DNA of 7,489 nt from Prevotellaceae bacterium UBA1726. GTDB taxonomy: Bacteria > Bacteroidota > Bacteroidia > Bacteroidales > Bacteroidaceae. The stretch is from contig DCIM01000088.1 in NCBI GenBank assembly GCA_002316005.1, positions 1 to 7,489 on the forward strand, written 5' to 3'. The notes below the pieces were generated by a model. That model saw only the letters and a list, made by a program, of their open reading frames with translations. It was not told where the DNA came from and made no database searches. Shown here piece after piece: positions 1 to 4,223 of this stretch (the first letter of the stretch is position 1; each line of letters begins with the position of its first letter). The position numbers and the translations under genes were made by a program.

Positions 1-2
1 CC

Positions 3-101
3 GTGCTCTACATCTTCGCCCAGATTCTGATCTACGCAGGTTCGGTCTTCGGCATTAGTGCTTACATCGATAAGAATAATAACAAGAATTTACAGAATTA
101 A
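3..101 (+). CDS. C-terminal end of a membrane protein, unidentified (partial)
   Basis: An open frame enters from the left edge and ends at TAA 99-101, giving 32 residues. The first ~21 (LYIFAQILIYAGSVFGISAY) are hydrophobic and look like a terminal transmembrane helix. They are followed by a polar, Asn/Lys-rich tail (IDKNNNKNLQN) that would probably face the cytoplasm. The start lies outside the window, and too little is left to name a family; the end of a small inner-membrane protein is the most one can say. The frame is plausible because its composition (GCC, CAG, ATC, TTC codons) resembles the genes nearby and differs sharply from the AT-rich DNA beginning right after the stop. No hairpin terminator follows, only a run of seven T at 109-115. 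Confidence 0.55.
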   Translation: MLYIFAQILIYAGSVFGISAYIDKNNNKNLQN

Positions 102-119
102 CAGAATATTTTTTTGAAC

Positions 120-160
120 ATTAATTGCCATTAATTAGCCATTAATTTTTCATTAATTAT
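120..160. repeat. ATTAATT repeats phased at about 11 bp (block 1)
   Basis: The heptamer ATTAATT begins at 120, 130, 141 and 152, a spacing of 10, 11 and 11 bases, close to one DNA helical turn. The spacer is often GCC, so the unit reads CCATTAATT, the reverse complement of the AATTAATGG unit in the other two blocks (1226-1244 and 1545-1574). It lies between the partial membrane gene and the smalltalk-like gene. It could be a degenerate tandem repeat or a phased AT-rich site for a nucleoid protein; the sequence does not decide. Confidence 0.6.
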
Positions 161-170
161 AATTCGTGAA

Positions 171-215
171 ATTCTTTCTCCGCTGCGCTATGAAAGCGGC
201 AAAGCCGAGCGCGCG
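171..215 (+). repeat. Short hairpin-forming dispersed repeat, copy 1
   Basis: This segment starts ATTCTTTCTCCGCT, continues GCTATGAAAGCGG and ends CCGAGCG. A near-identical copy lies at 1578-1620 on the same strand. Here the core folds as CGGC-AAA-GCCG, with a possible upstream CGCT/AGCG hairpin. The other copy has CGGG-AAA-CCCG, a two-sided compensatory change. In both places an 11-bp-phased ATTAATT block lies just upstream. It looks like a small non-coding repeat of the REP or miniature-element type; no coding potential is visible. Confidence 0.65.
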
Positions 216-249
216 TAATTCGTGGTTAAAACAAAGACAAAACAGAATT

Positions 250-342
250 ATGAAAAAGAACATTTGGCAGATTATCATTCAGACAGTGATAACGATTCTC
301 ACGGCAATCGGAACTACGATAGGAACGACCTCTATTATGTAG
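250..342 (+). CDS. Smalltalk-like small protein (30 aa)
   Basis: ATG at 250 opens a 30-residue frame ending at TAG 340-342. It begins MKKNIWQIIIQTVITIL and ends TAIGTTIGTTSIM. A basic MKK-N-W start, one hydrophobic helix (about residues 5-20) and a Thr/Ser-rich tail are the hallmarks of the 'smalltalk' microproteins annotated in Bacteroidales, which are 30-35 residues long; the function of that family is unknown. Many family members, as I recall, end in SCM where this one ends in SIM. It is probably membrane-associated. In Bacteroides these genes are commonly next to an HU-type DNA-binding gene and an N-acetylmuramoyl-L-alanine amidase. Neither is visible here, so this copy looks orphaned. 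There is no Shine-Dalgarno; the leader is A-rich (aaaacagaatt), as is usual for the phylum. The family assignment is by sequence recognition only. Confidence 0.8.
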   Translation: MKKNIWQIIIQTVITILTAIGTTIGTTSIM

Positions 343-347
343 AGGTC
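327..347 (+). other. Perfect hairpin across the smalltalk-like stop codon
   Basis: GACCTCTA (327-334) and TAGAGGTC (340-347) are exact reverse complements around a five-base loop TTATG, an 8-bp stem. The stop TAG (340-342) is the first part of the 3' arm, and the last sense codons form the 5' arm and loop. No T-run follows, so it is not a standard intrinsic terminator. It may stabilise the 3' end of a short mRNA or shape the downstream RNA. The stem is directly readable; any role is inference. Confidence 0.6.
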
Positions 348-374
348 TCCATCGAGTTCCATCTACCTGATATT

Positions 375-415
375 ACCCCCGGAATCGTGGAACCACGCTT
401 CCACCCCTCAGGGGT
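375..415 (+). other. Second structured segment after the smalltalk-like gene
   Basis: GTGGAA (387-392) pairs with TTCCAC (399-404) around CCACGC. ACCCC (375-379) can pair with GGGGT (411-415) to close an outer stem around it. The same GGGGT can instead pair with ACCCC at 403-407 around a 3-base loop, so two exclusive folds are possible. T-rich sequence is limited to TTTAT (415-419). It could belong to the 3' untranslated RNA of the smalltalk-like gene; no frame with coding character was seen between 343 and 456. Confidence 0.35.
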
Positions 416-456
416 TTATCGGCACAGTTTCCGTGATGTAACAGACAAAGAAAATG

Positions 457-492
457 GCAGACTCTCTTCGCGAGGGCCTGCTTTGTTGTGTT
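457..492. terminator. Convergent hairpin terminator (copy 1)
   Basis: GCAG-A-CTCTC (457-466) pairs with GAGGG-C-CTGC (472-481), with one internal A/C mismatch and one G-T pair; the loop is TTCGC. On the + strand it is followed by TTTGTTGTGTT, and on the - strand by CATTTTCTTTG. It lies between the + strand smalltalk-like gene and the 3' end of the - strand repeat-protein gene (stop at 510), so it can serve both. A second copy with the same flanks closes the esterase operon at 1634-1671. Confidence 0.6.
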
Positions 493-509
493 ATCAGAAA
501 GGGGGGCTT

Positions 510-1136
510 TTATTTAATTTCTGCTCCGTCGGTGGAGAACTGCTTGCCGTTCTTTTCGATGACGATACGACCGTTCTGGATGTATTTGCGGGTACCTGGA
601 ACCTGGAACTTGGAACCAGAAACCTCTTCAATGCCGGTCGAATGGTCGCTGTAGTAATAATAGATAGTAGAAGATAATTTCAATGCTCCATCACCCTTGT
701 CGTAATCGGCTTTACTTATTAAATACCCATAGTCATCGTATGTGAACTCTTGCATATAAGATTCTGCCCATTCGCCATTGGACCAAGAGTAATCGACATC
801 ACTTATCAAATTGCCATTTGCATCGAATGTCCATTCTTCCTTGGATGTTGGTACCCATGCATCACCAGACCAGTAGTAATGGGCTTTACATGTCTTATTT
901 CCGTTGACATCGTAGGTATTTTCATCCTTGGATGAGGCAACCCAGCCTTCATTAGACCAAGTATAATGGATGTCACTTGTCAGATTCCCTTTGGCATCGT
1001 AGGTGTATACATCTTTTTTTGTTCTAACTCCTGATGAGTTGTAAGAAACCGTACTGTCACACAAGAGAGTATTGTCTGTTTGAGCATTCAATGCCATGGA
1101 AATTGCCAAGAATGAAAGAAGAGTAATTGTTCTCAT
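510..1136 (-). CDS. Secreted protein of four 29-residue Tyr/Asp/Gly repeats
   Basis: The 208-residue product starts MRTITLLSFLAISMALNAQ, a signal peptide with likely cleavage after Ala18. The open frame extends 22 codons further upstream, but this ATG is preferred because it gives the signal peptide and leaves a promoter-like site upstream. The body holds tandem repeats of exactly 29 residues, with T-[YF]-D-x-x-G starting at residues 45, 74, 103 and 132. Each runs like TYDANGNLISDxxYxWSNGxW, loosely YD/RHS-like but much shorter. Comparable repeat proteins of unknown function (DUF3836-type) are known from Bacteroides; that link is tentative. Residues 184-208 (KYIQNGRIVIEKNGKQFSTDGAEIK read in two pieces: KYIQNGRIVIE then KNGKQFSTDGAEIK) resemble a tail seen in many secreted Prevotella proteins, possibly an export or anchoring signal. 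A 7-base tandem repeat encodes the linker before it. Function unknown; likely extracytoplasmic. Confidence 0.8.
   Translation of the reverse strand: MRTITLLSFLAISMALNAQTDNTLLCDSTVSYNSSGVRTKKDVYTYDAKGNLTSDIHYTWSNEGWVASSKDENTYDVNGNKTCKAHYYWSGDAWVPTSKEEWTFDANGNLISDVDYSWSNGEWAESYMQEFTYDDYGYLISKADYDKGDGALKLSSTIYYYYSDHSTGIEEVSGSKFQVPGTRKYIQNGRIVIEKNGKQFSTDGAEIK
590..617. repeat. 7-bp tandem repeat inside the repeat-protein gene
   Basis: In the coding (-) direction four 7-base units run GGTTCCA, AGTTCCA, GGTTCCA, GGTACCC, encoding the linker GSKFQVPGT (about residues 174-182). Seven is not a multiple of three, so gain or loss of a unit would shift the frame and remove the C-terminal 26 or so residues. 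The units are imperfect, which lowers the expected slippage rate. Confidence 0.6.
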
Positions 1137-1171
1137 AATTCTTTCCGATTTTTGTTTATTATTTCTGCGTG

Positions 1172-1203
1172 CTAAGGTACAAAGAAATATTGAACAAAAC
1201 AAC
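1172..1203 (-). promoter_or_regulatory. Candidate Bacteroidetes promoter for the repeat-protein gene
   Basis: On the - strand TACCTTAG (1179 to 1172) matches the -7 consensus TAnnTTTG at all but one base. GTTG (1203 to 1200), a weak match to the -33 TTTG, lies 20 bases upstream. The -7 box ends about 36 bases before the chosen ATG, similar to the 32 bases for the much better promoter at 3856-3887. The weak -33 box keeps this tentative. Confidence 0.35.
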
Positions 1204-1225
1204 GAAAACTGGGAAAACCTTTATT

Positions 1226-1244
1226 AATTAACGAATAATTAATG
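1226..1244. repeat. Phased AATTAA block (block 2)
   Basis: AATTAAC begins at 1226 and AATTAATG at 1237, 11 bases apart. The unit and spacing match block 3 (1545-1574) and, in reverse orientation, block 1 (120-160). Only two units are present. Confidence 0.4.
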
Positions 1245-1352
1245 GACCATTATATGGGCTCCGGCTCTGTCGCCTGAGCACCTTGAATAATAAACAATGA
1301 GCGAAGAATTAATGTTTTAAGAAGAAATGACCGCGACATCTGCGGAAATAAT

Positions 1353-1520
1353 CAAAAACAAGAATCCTTACTAAAATGCGCGATAGTTACTTCTCTTCGC
1401 TTTTGGCCCCGGCTTTGCCGACGAGCCAGCTACGGTCAGTGGGTCCTTTGGACAAATCTCGTCGCTTATGGGGAGTATTTATTTAAGGATCGCTTCGCTC
1501 GACATCCAAACTAAAATCTT
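1353..1520 (+). repeat. Dispersed intergenic element, copy A (with internal insertion)
   Basis: The left part (CAAAAACAAGAATCC, then TTACTAAAATGCGCGA) and the right part (GTCGCTTATGGGGAG at 1461-1475, then GGATCG...CTCGACATC) match copy B at 4086-4190 in order and strand. Compared with copy B, about 70 extra bases (roughly 1390-1459) lie in the middle. That insert is itself structured: CGACGAG (1419-1425) pairs with CTCGTCG (1458-1464), enclosing GTCC-TTT-GGAC (1443-1453), and CGGC-TTT-GCCG lies just to its left. There is no open reading frame and no visible transposase. A non-autonomous miniature element is the best reading. Confidence 0.6.
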
Positions 1521-1544
1521 GACAAGAATCTAAAATAAAGAAAT

Positions 1545-1574
1545 AATTAATGAAGAATTAATGGATAATTAATG
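1545..1574. repeat. AATTAATG repeats phased at 11 bp (block 3)
   Basis: AATTAATG begins at 1545, 1556 and 1567, exactly 11 bases apart each time. The block sits immediately upstream of copy 2 of the short hairpin repeat, as block 1 does for copy 1, so the two repeat types may travel as one unit. Confidence 0.6.
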
Positions 1575-1577
1575 GGA

Positions 1578-1620
1578 ATTCTTTCTCCGCTATCGCTATG
1601 AAAGCGGGAAACCCGAGCGA
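1578..1620 (+). repeat. Short hairpin-forming dispersed repeat, copy 2
   Basis: It shares ATTCTTTCTCCGCT, GCTATGAAAGCGG and CCGAGCG with the copy at 171-215. The core stem here is CGGG-AAA-CCCG, where copy 1 has CGGC-AAA-GCCG: the fourth base and its partner are both exchanged while pairing is kept. This supports a fold in the transcribed or single-stranded form. It lies just downstream of the esterase terminator in the direction of that operon. Confidence 0.65.
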
Positions 1621-1633
1621 ATGTTTAAAAGAA

Positions 1634-1671
1634 AAAGCAGACTCTCGTTGAGGGCCTGCTTTGTTGTGTTG
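1634..1671 (-). terminator. Intrinsic terminator of the amidase-esterase operon (copy 2)
   Basis: AAAGCAG-A-CTCTC (1634-1646) pairs with GAGGG-C-CTGCTTT (1650-1662): 12 pairs, one mismatch, loop GTT. On the - strand the stem is followed by a T-rich run, TTTTTCTTTT, starting in the stem base. It begins about 10 bases after the esterase stop (1672-1674), the classical position. The hairpin and its TTGTTGTGTT flank are repeated at 457-492. Confidence 0.75.
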
Positions 1672-2532
1672 TTAGAGGGTCTTGTCTTTCAGGAATTCCA
1701 CTGTGATGGAGGCGGGGACGGAGAAGTCTTCCTCGAAACTGTGGCCGAAGCCTTCGAGTTCGTGGTACTCGATGCCGGGGATGACATCACATAGTTTCTT
1801 CGCGCCATTGATGATACGCTCTGAGTCGGCTGTGCCTTGGATGACGCAGATCTTTCCCTTGTAGGCACTGGCGCGTTGATACGCATCGGTGTCGAGGCAC
1901 GACTGTACGAAGCTCTTGCCAAGGTAAGCGCCCCACAGTTCGAAGGAGTCGGGGATATTCGTCAGGTCGAACTCTTTGCCGAACAGCAGTCCTCCGCGAG
2001 CGGCATCGCACAGGTAGATTCCAGGGGCATGGAGCACGATGGCTTTCACCTTGTCGGCACCAAGGTCGCCTGCTACAATGCTTGTCACCATTCCGCCGAG
2101 CGAATGACCGACAATGGCGATGCGTGTGGTATCGACCCAGTCGAGGCCGGCCACATAGGCATAGACGCTCTTGAGGTCGCCTATTTCCTTGGTGACATTC
2201 ATGTCGATCAACTGTCCGTCGCTCTTGCCATGGCCGTTGAAGTCGAAGCGCACAGTGGAGAAGCCTGCCTTGACGAGGGAGTCGTTTACTACCATCATGT
2301 TGTCTTTGTTCAGGTCGTCCATCAATCCGTGGCAGATGATTGCCACTGGGCATTTGCCGTCGGTGGCGGGACGGGTGATGGCAACATTGAGGTTGCCCAC
2401 GCTACCTGTCACGGTTGTTTCCTCGTACATCTCGTCGTAGTGGCTCACCGCCGCCTTGTTGCAAGATACAAGGCAAAAAGCAAGGGTGGCGCATAACATA
2501 CACGCCAGCCCGGTTGTTAGTTTGTTCATCAT
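1672..2532 (-). CDS. Cinnamoyl/feruloyl-esterase-like alpha/beta hydrolase lipoprotein
   Basis: The 286-residue protein has a type II signal peptide with lipobox LVSC (Cys24), so it is probably anchored to the outer or inner membrane. The alpha/beta-hydrolase core starts near residue 40. It shows the oxyanion HG (H68-G69), the strand VRFDFNGHGKSDG (94-106), the nucleophile elbow GHSLGG (Ser144), the acid in GTAD (Asp236) and the base in GFGHSF (His264). The motif VRFDFNGHG and the Ser-Asp-His spacing (92 and 28) closely follow Lactobacillus johnsonii cinnamoyl esterase LJ0536, as I recall it, including a lid-like insert at about 170-222. It may therefore release hydroxycinnamates or cleave other acyl esters; the substrate is inferred. 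Its ATG overlaps the stop of the upstream amidase (TAATG), which implies translational coupling; ATG at 2529 is a possible alternative start. Confidence 0.85.
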   Translation of the reverse strand: MMNKLTTGLACMLCATLAFCLVSCNKAAVSHYDEMYEETTVTGSVGNLNVAITRPATDGKCPVAIICHGLMDDLNKDNMMVVNDSLVKAGFSTVRFDFNGHGKSDGQLIDMNVTKEIGDLKSVYAYVAGLDWVDTTRIAIVGHSLGGMVTSIVAGDLGADKVKAIVLHAPGIYLCDAARGGLLFGKEFDLTNIPDSFELWGAYLGKSFVQSCLDTDAYQRASAYKGKICVIQGTADSERIINGAKKLCDVIPGIEYHELEGFGHSFEEDFSVPASITVEFLKDKTL

Positions 2533-3824
2533 TATTCAATGCCGAATTCGATGACGTCGTTGCTGTAGAGGCCCTCTTGCATGATGAGGTAACCCTTCAG
2601 GTTCTTGATGTCATAGACAACACTGTGCTGGGTGAACCAGTAGTCGTTGGTCGGTGTTATCTTATTGTTGTTTGTAAGGAAGTCGTTGACATAATCCTTC
2701 ATTTCCTCAGTGCTGAAGAATTTCTCGGCTGCAGCATAAACATCATCATTGTCCATCATGATTTTTTCGCCCTTGTTGGTATAATATGCCTTACCGTCTT
2801 CCTTTGAATAGCCATACTTGCCACCATTCTCGGTCAACCAGTGTGTCTTGCCCTCACAGAACTGCTTGTACCACACTGCCTTGCAAATATTCAGGTGGTC
2901 CTCAACAGTGTTTGCGCCAGGGAGCATCTCGTCGATGGTTCGTGTGCGCTCGACGCCGGCACCAACCTCGTGGTTCTTGAAGAACTCTTTTGTGCCAAGA
3001 CCATATTCCTCGGCCTTCGCTACGAAGTAGTTGGTCATGATAGCCTTCTGGCCCTTTGGCGAGATGTAGTTGCCCTGACCGTCGTTCTTGAACTCTGTAG
3101 CAACGAACTTACCGTCAACCCATTCTACTACATACGAGCAGGTAGGGTCGGAAATCATGAAGTGGGAGTAGTCGTGGGCGAGTTTCACAACAGCCTGTGT
3201 CACCTTCTTCGAGCCAAGCAATTCTACTGCCTCCTTGGCTGTGGCACAGTTGTCGAGAACATAGCGGCAAACCATTACAGACACGATGTCACCGTTTTGC
3301 TCATAAGGAGCGCCGTCATAAGGCACGATGTTATGGTTGATGACAACACCTTTCTCGTTCATACCGTCAACAACGGCACCTGCCAGAATGTTTCTCACTT
3401 TCTCAGGGATACTGGTGTTCTCGTCGAGCAATGACTTCACGGCAATAGGGTTGCCAGCCAGCAAACTAACGCTTGCATATTTCACGCTCTTGCCTTTAGG
3501 CATGTGGATGATGATTGTGGCATAGTCGCGCATCATCCAGTCGATGTTGCGTCCGTGGAAGTCGCCCTTGTGCCATGAACTGCAACCACCGGCTTCGGCT
3601 GGCTGGTTGTACTTGTTGTTGAGGGCTTCTATGACAGCAACAGAGTCGTAATCTTCGCCCCACCACACTTCGGCAAGGTAAGGGTTGTTTTCAAATTTCT
3701 TGATTTCGTATGCAGCATGAGTCTCCTTTGCTTTTGATTTGGTGCAAGAAGAGAGGCTTGCAGTGGTCACCAGCGCTGCCATTGCGAGCAGTGCAAGGAA
3801 TAATGTAGAGATGATCTTTTCCAT
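2532..3824 (-). CDS. Linear amide C-N hydrolase lipoprotein (choloylglycine hydrolase / penicillin V acylase superfamily)
   Basis: The 430-residue protein starts MEKIISTLFLALLAM with lipobox LSSC (Cys27). The frame stays open for 90 more codons upstream, but that part would run through the promoter and repeats, so the ATG at 3824 is used. The Ntn-hydrolase core follows. The likely nucleophile is Cys81 in GGCSSW, then HGRNIDW with Arg92 and Asp95 (same three-residue spacing as Arg18/Asp21 of bile salt hydrolases). Next come DGMNEKGVVINHN (153-165) with a candidate Asn, MTNYF (Asn265) and ERTRTID (Arg293 or Arg295). Such enzymes cleave amide bonds in bile-salt conjugates, penicillin V or N-acyl amino acids; which one cannot be read here. 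The nucleophile is internal, so either the precursor is cleaved before Cys81 or, as the lipobox suggests, the pro-segment stays attached. It is first in an operon with the esterase. Confidence 0.85.
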   Translation of the reverse strand: MEKIISTLFLALLAMAALVTTASLSSCTKSKAKETHAAYEIKKFENNPYLAEVWWGEDYDSVAVIEALNNKYNQPAEAGGCSSWHKGDFHGRNIDWMMRDYATIIIHMPKGKSVKYASVSLLAGNPIAVKSLLDENTSIPEKVRNILAGAVVDGMNEKGVVINHNIVPYDGAPYEQNGDIVSVMVCRYVLDNCATAKEAVELLGSKKVTQAVVKLAHDYSHFMISDPTCSYVVEWVDGKFVATEFKNDGQGNYISPKGQKAIMTNYFVAKAEEYGLGTKEFFKNHEVGAGVERTRTIDEMLPGANTVEDHLNICKAVWYKQFCEGKTHWLTENGGKYGYSKEDGKAYYTNKGEKIMMDNDDVYAAAEKFFSTEEMKDYVNDFLTNNNKITPTNDYWFTQHSVVYDIKNLKGYLIMQEGLYSNDVIEFGIE

Positions 3825-3855
3825 TTTTTTTAATAAATTAGTTTGTATCGGGAGG

Positions 3856-3887
3856 CAAAAGTACAACAAACGAACGGAATATGCAAA
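3856..3887 (-). promoter_or_regulatory. Bacteroidetes-type promoter of the amidase-esterase operon
   Basis: On the - strand TTTG (3887 to 3884) is followed after 20 bases by TACTTTTG (3863 to 3856). This is an exact match to the -33/-7 consensus TTTG and TAnnTTTG used by the primary sigma factor of Bacteroidetes. The -7 box ends 32 bases upstream of the amidase ATG, which fits a short leader. No operator-like inverted repeat overlaps it. Confidence 0.75.
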
Positions 3888-3970
3888 TAAAACGTAGTTA
3901 TTTTTGATTTTTTGATTTTTTGCACGCGGAATTAAAAAGAAGAAAATATTTTTCTTGATGATTTTTAGTC

Positions 3971-4020
3971 GGATGTTAGTTAGGATGTCGAGGAGCGAAG
4001 CGACGATCCTTCCTAAAATA
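3971..4020 (-). repeat. Dispersed intergenic element, inverted partial copy C
   Basis: GTTAGGATGTCGAG (3979-3992) and CGATCCTTCCTAAAA (4004-4018) are the reverse complement of the right part of copies A and B. Between the conserved flanks the centre is GAGCGAAGCGA, whereas B has a GCCCTT/AAGGGC stem. With copy B it forms inverted arms 3979-4018 and 4143-4179 around about 124 bp. Confidence 0.55.
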
Positions 4021-4085
4021 CCTATATAGAGCAGCGTATTGCTGCGAATTTTTGTATGGATGTTAGTTAAAGATTTTATAATAAT

Positions 4086-4190
4086 CCAAAACAATAATCC
4101 TTACTAAAATGCGCGACAGTTCGTCGCTTATGGGGAGCATTTTTTTAGGGATCGCCCTTGAAGGGCTCGACATCTTAACGAAAATCCTTA
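4086..4190 (+). repeat. Dispersed intergenic element, copy B
   Basis: This is the short form of the element. It runs CCAAAACAATAATCC, TTACTAAAATGCGCGA, GTCGCTTATGGGGAG, then GGATCG...CTCGACATC. AAAATGC (4106-4112) can pair with GCATTTT (4137-4143), enclosing GCGAC-AGTTC-GTCGC, and is followed by more T, so it resembles a + strand terminator. The centre of the right part is a GCCCTT-GA-AGGGC hairpin (4154-4166). It lacks the ~70-bp insert of copy A. Confidence 0.6.
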
Positions 4191-4223
4191 TGAAAATCAA
4201 AAAAATACTTGAAACCTGAAACC

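Larger units (their letters stand above)
1137..1671. other. Gene-free repeat region between the esterase and repeat-protein genes
   Basis: This 535-bp stretch has no frame with coding character on either strand; the only ATG-led frames are a few codons long. From left to right it holds the leader and a candidate promoter of the repeat-protein gene (1172-1203), a phased AATTAATG block (1226-1244), a weakly structured stretch (1250-1350), copy A of the larger dispersed element (1353-1520), a second phased AATTAATG block (1545-1574), copy 2 of the short hairpin repeat (1578-1620) and the terminator of the esterase operon (1634-1671). Confidence 0.7.

Noticed and set aside
107..116. Possible -7 box TATTTTTTTG upstream of the smalltalk-like gene
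   Set aside because: It needs two extra bases compared with TAnnTTTG and has no -33 partner; it is more likely part of an AT-rich tail.
343..509. Amidase or HU gene expected next to a smalltalk gene
   Set aside because: All three + frames were read. No amidase or HU motif is visible, and the stretch is hairpin-rich and short.
222..677. 151-codon + strand frame starting GTG/ATG-like at 222
   Set aside because: It runs through the smalltalk-like gene in another frame, the structured RNA region, the terminator and the 3' end of the - strand repeat-protein gene. The residues show no domain or signal and it is inconsistent with all three.
1137..1202. 22-codon extension of the repeat-protein frame
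   Set aside because: It would place residues with no signal character ahead of a good signal peptide and overlap the likely promoter and leader.
1390..1470. tRNA-like fold in copy A
   Set aside because: The closing stem and inner hairpin are there, but no T-arm (GTTCRA), anticodon arm of proper size or CCA-compatible acceptor stem is found.
120..1620. CRISPR array suggested by regularly spaced ATTAATT units and duplicated hairpins
   Set aside because: Units are 7-8 bases with 3-4 base spacers, and the hairpin repeat has only two distant copies. There are no spacers of CRISPR length and no cas genes.
1837..2496. 219-codon + strand frame
   Set aside because: It is the shadow of the esterase gene. 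The - strand product has a complete catalytic triad and lipobox, and the + strand product matches nothing.
2841..3434. 197-codon + strand frame
   Set aside because: It is the shadow of the amidase gene, with no recognisable motif of its own.
3825..4094. 90-codon N-terminal extension of the amidase frame
   Set aside because: It would read through an exact -33/-7 promoter and inverted repeat C, is Ile/Lys-rich like AT-rich non-coding DNA, and would bury a clear lipoprotein signal peptide.
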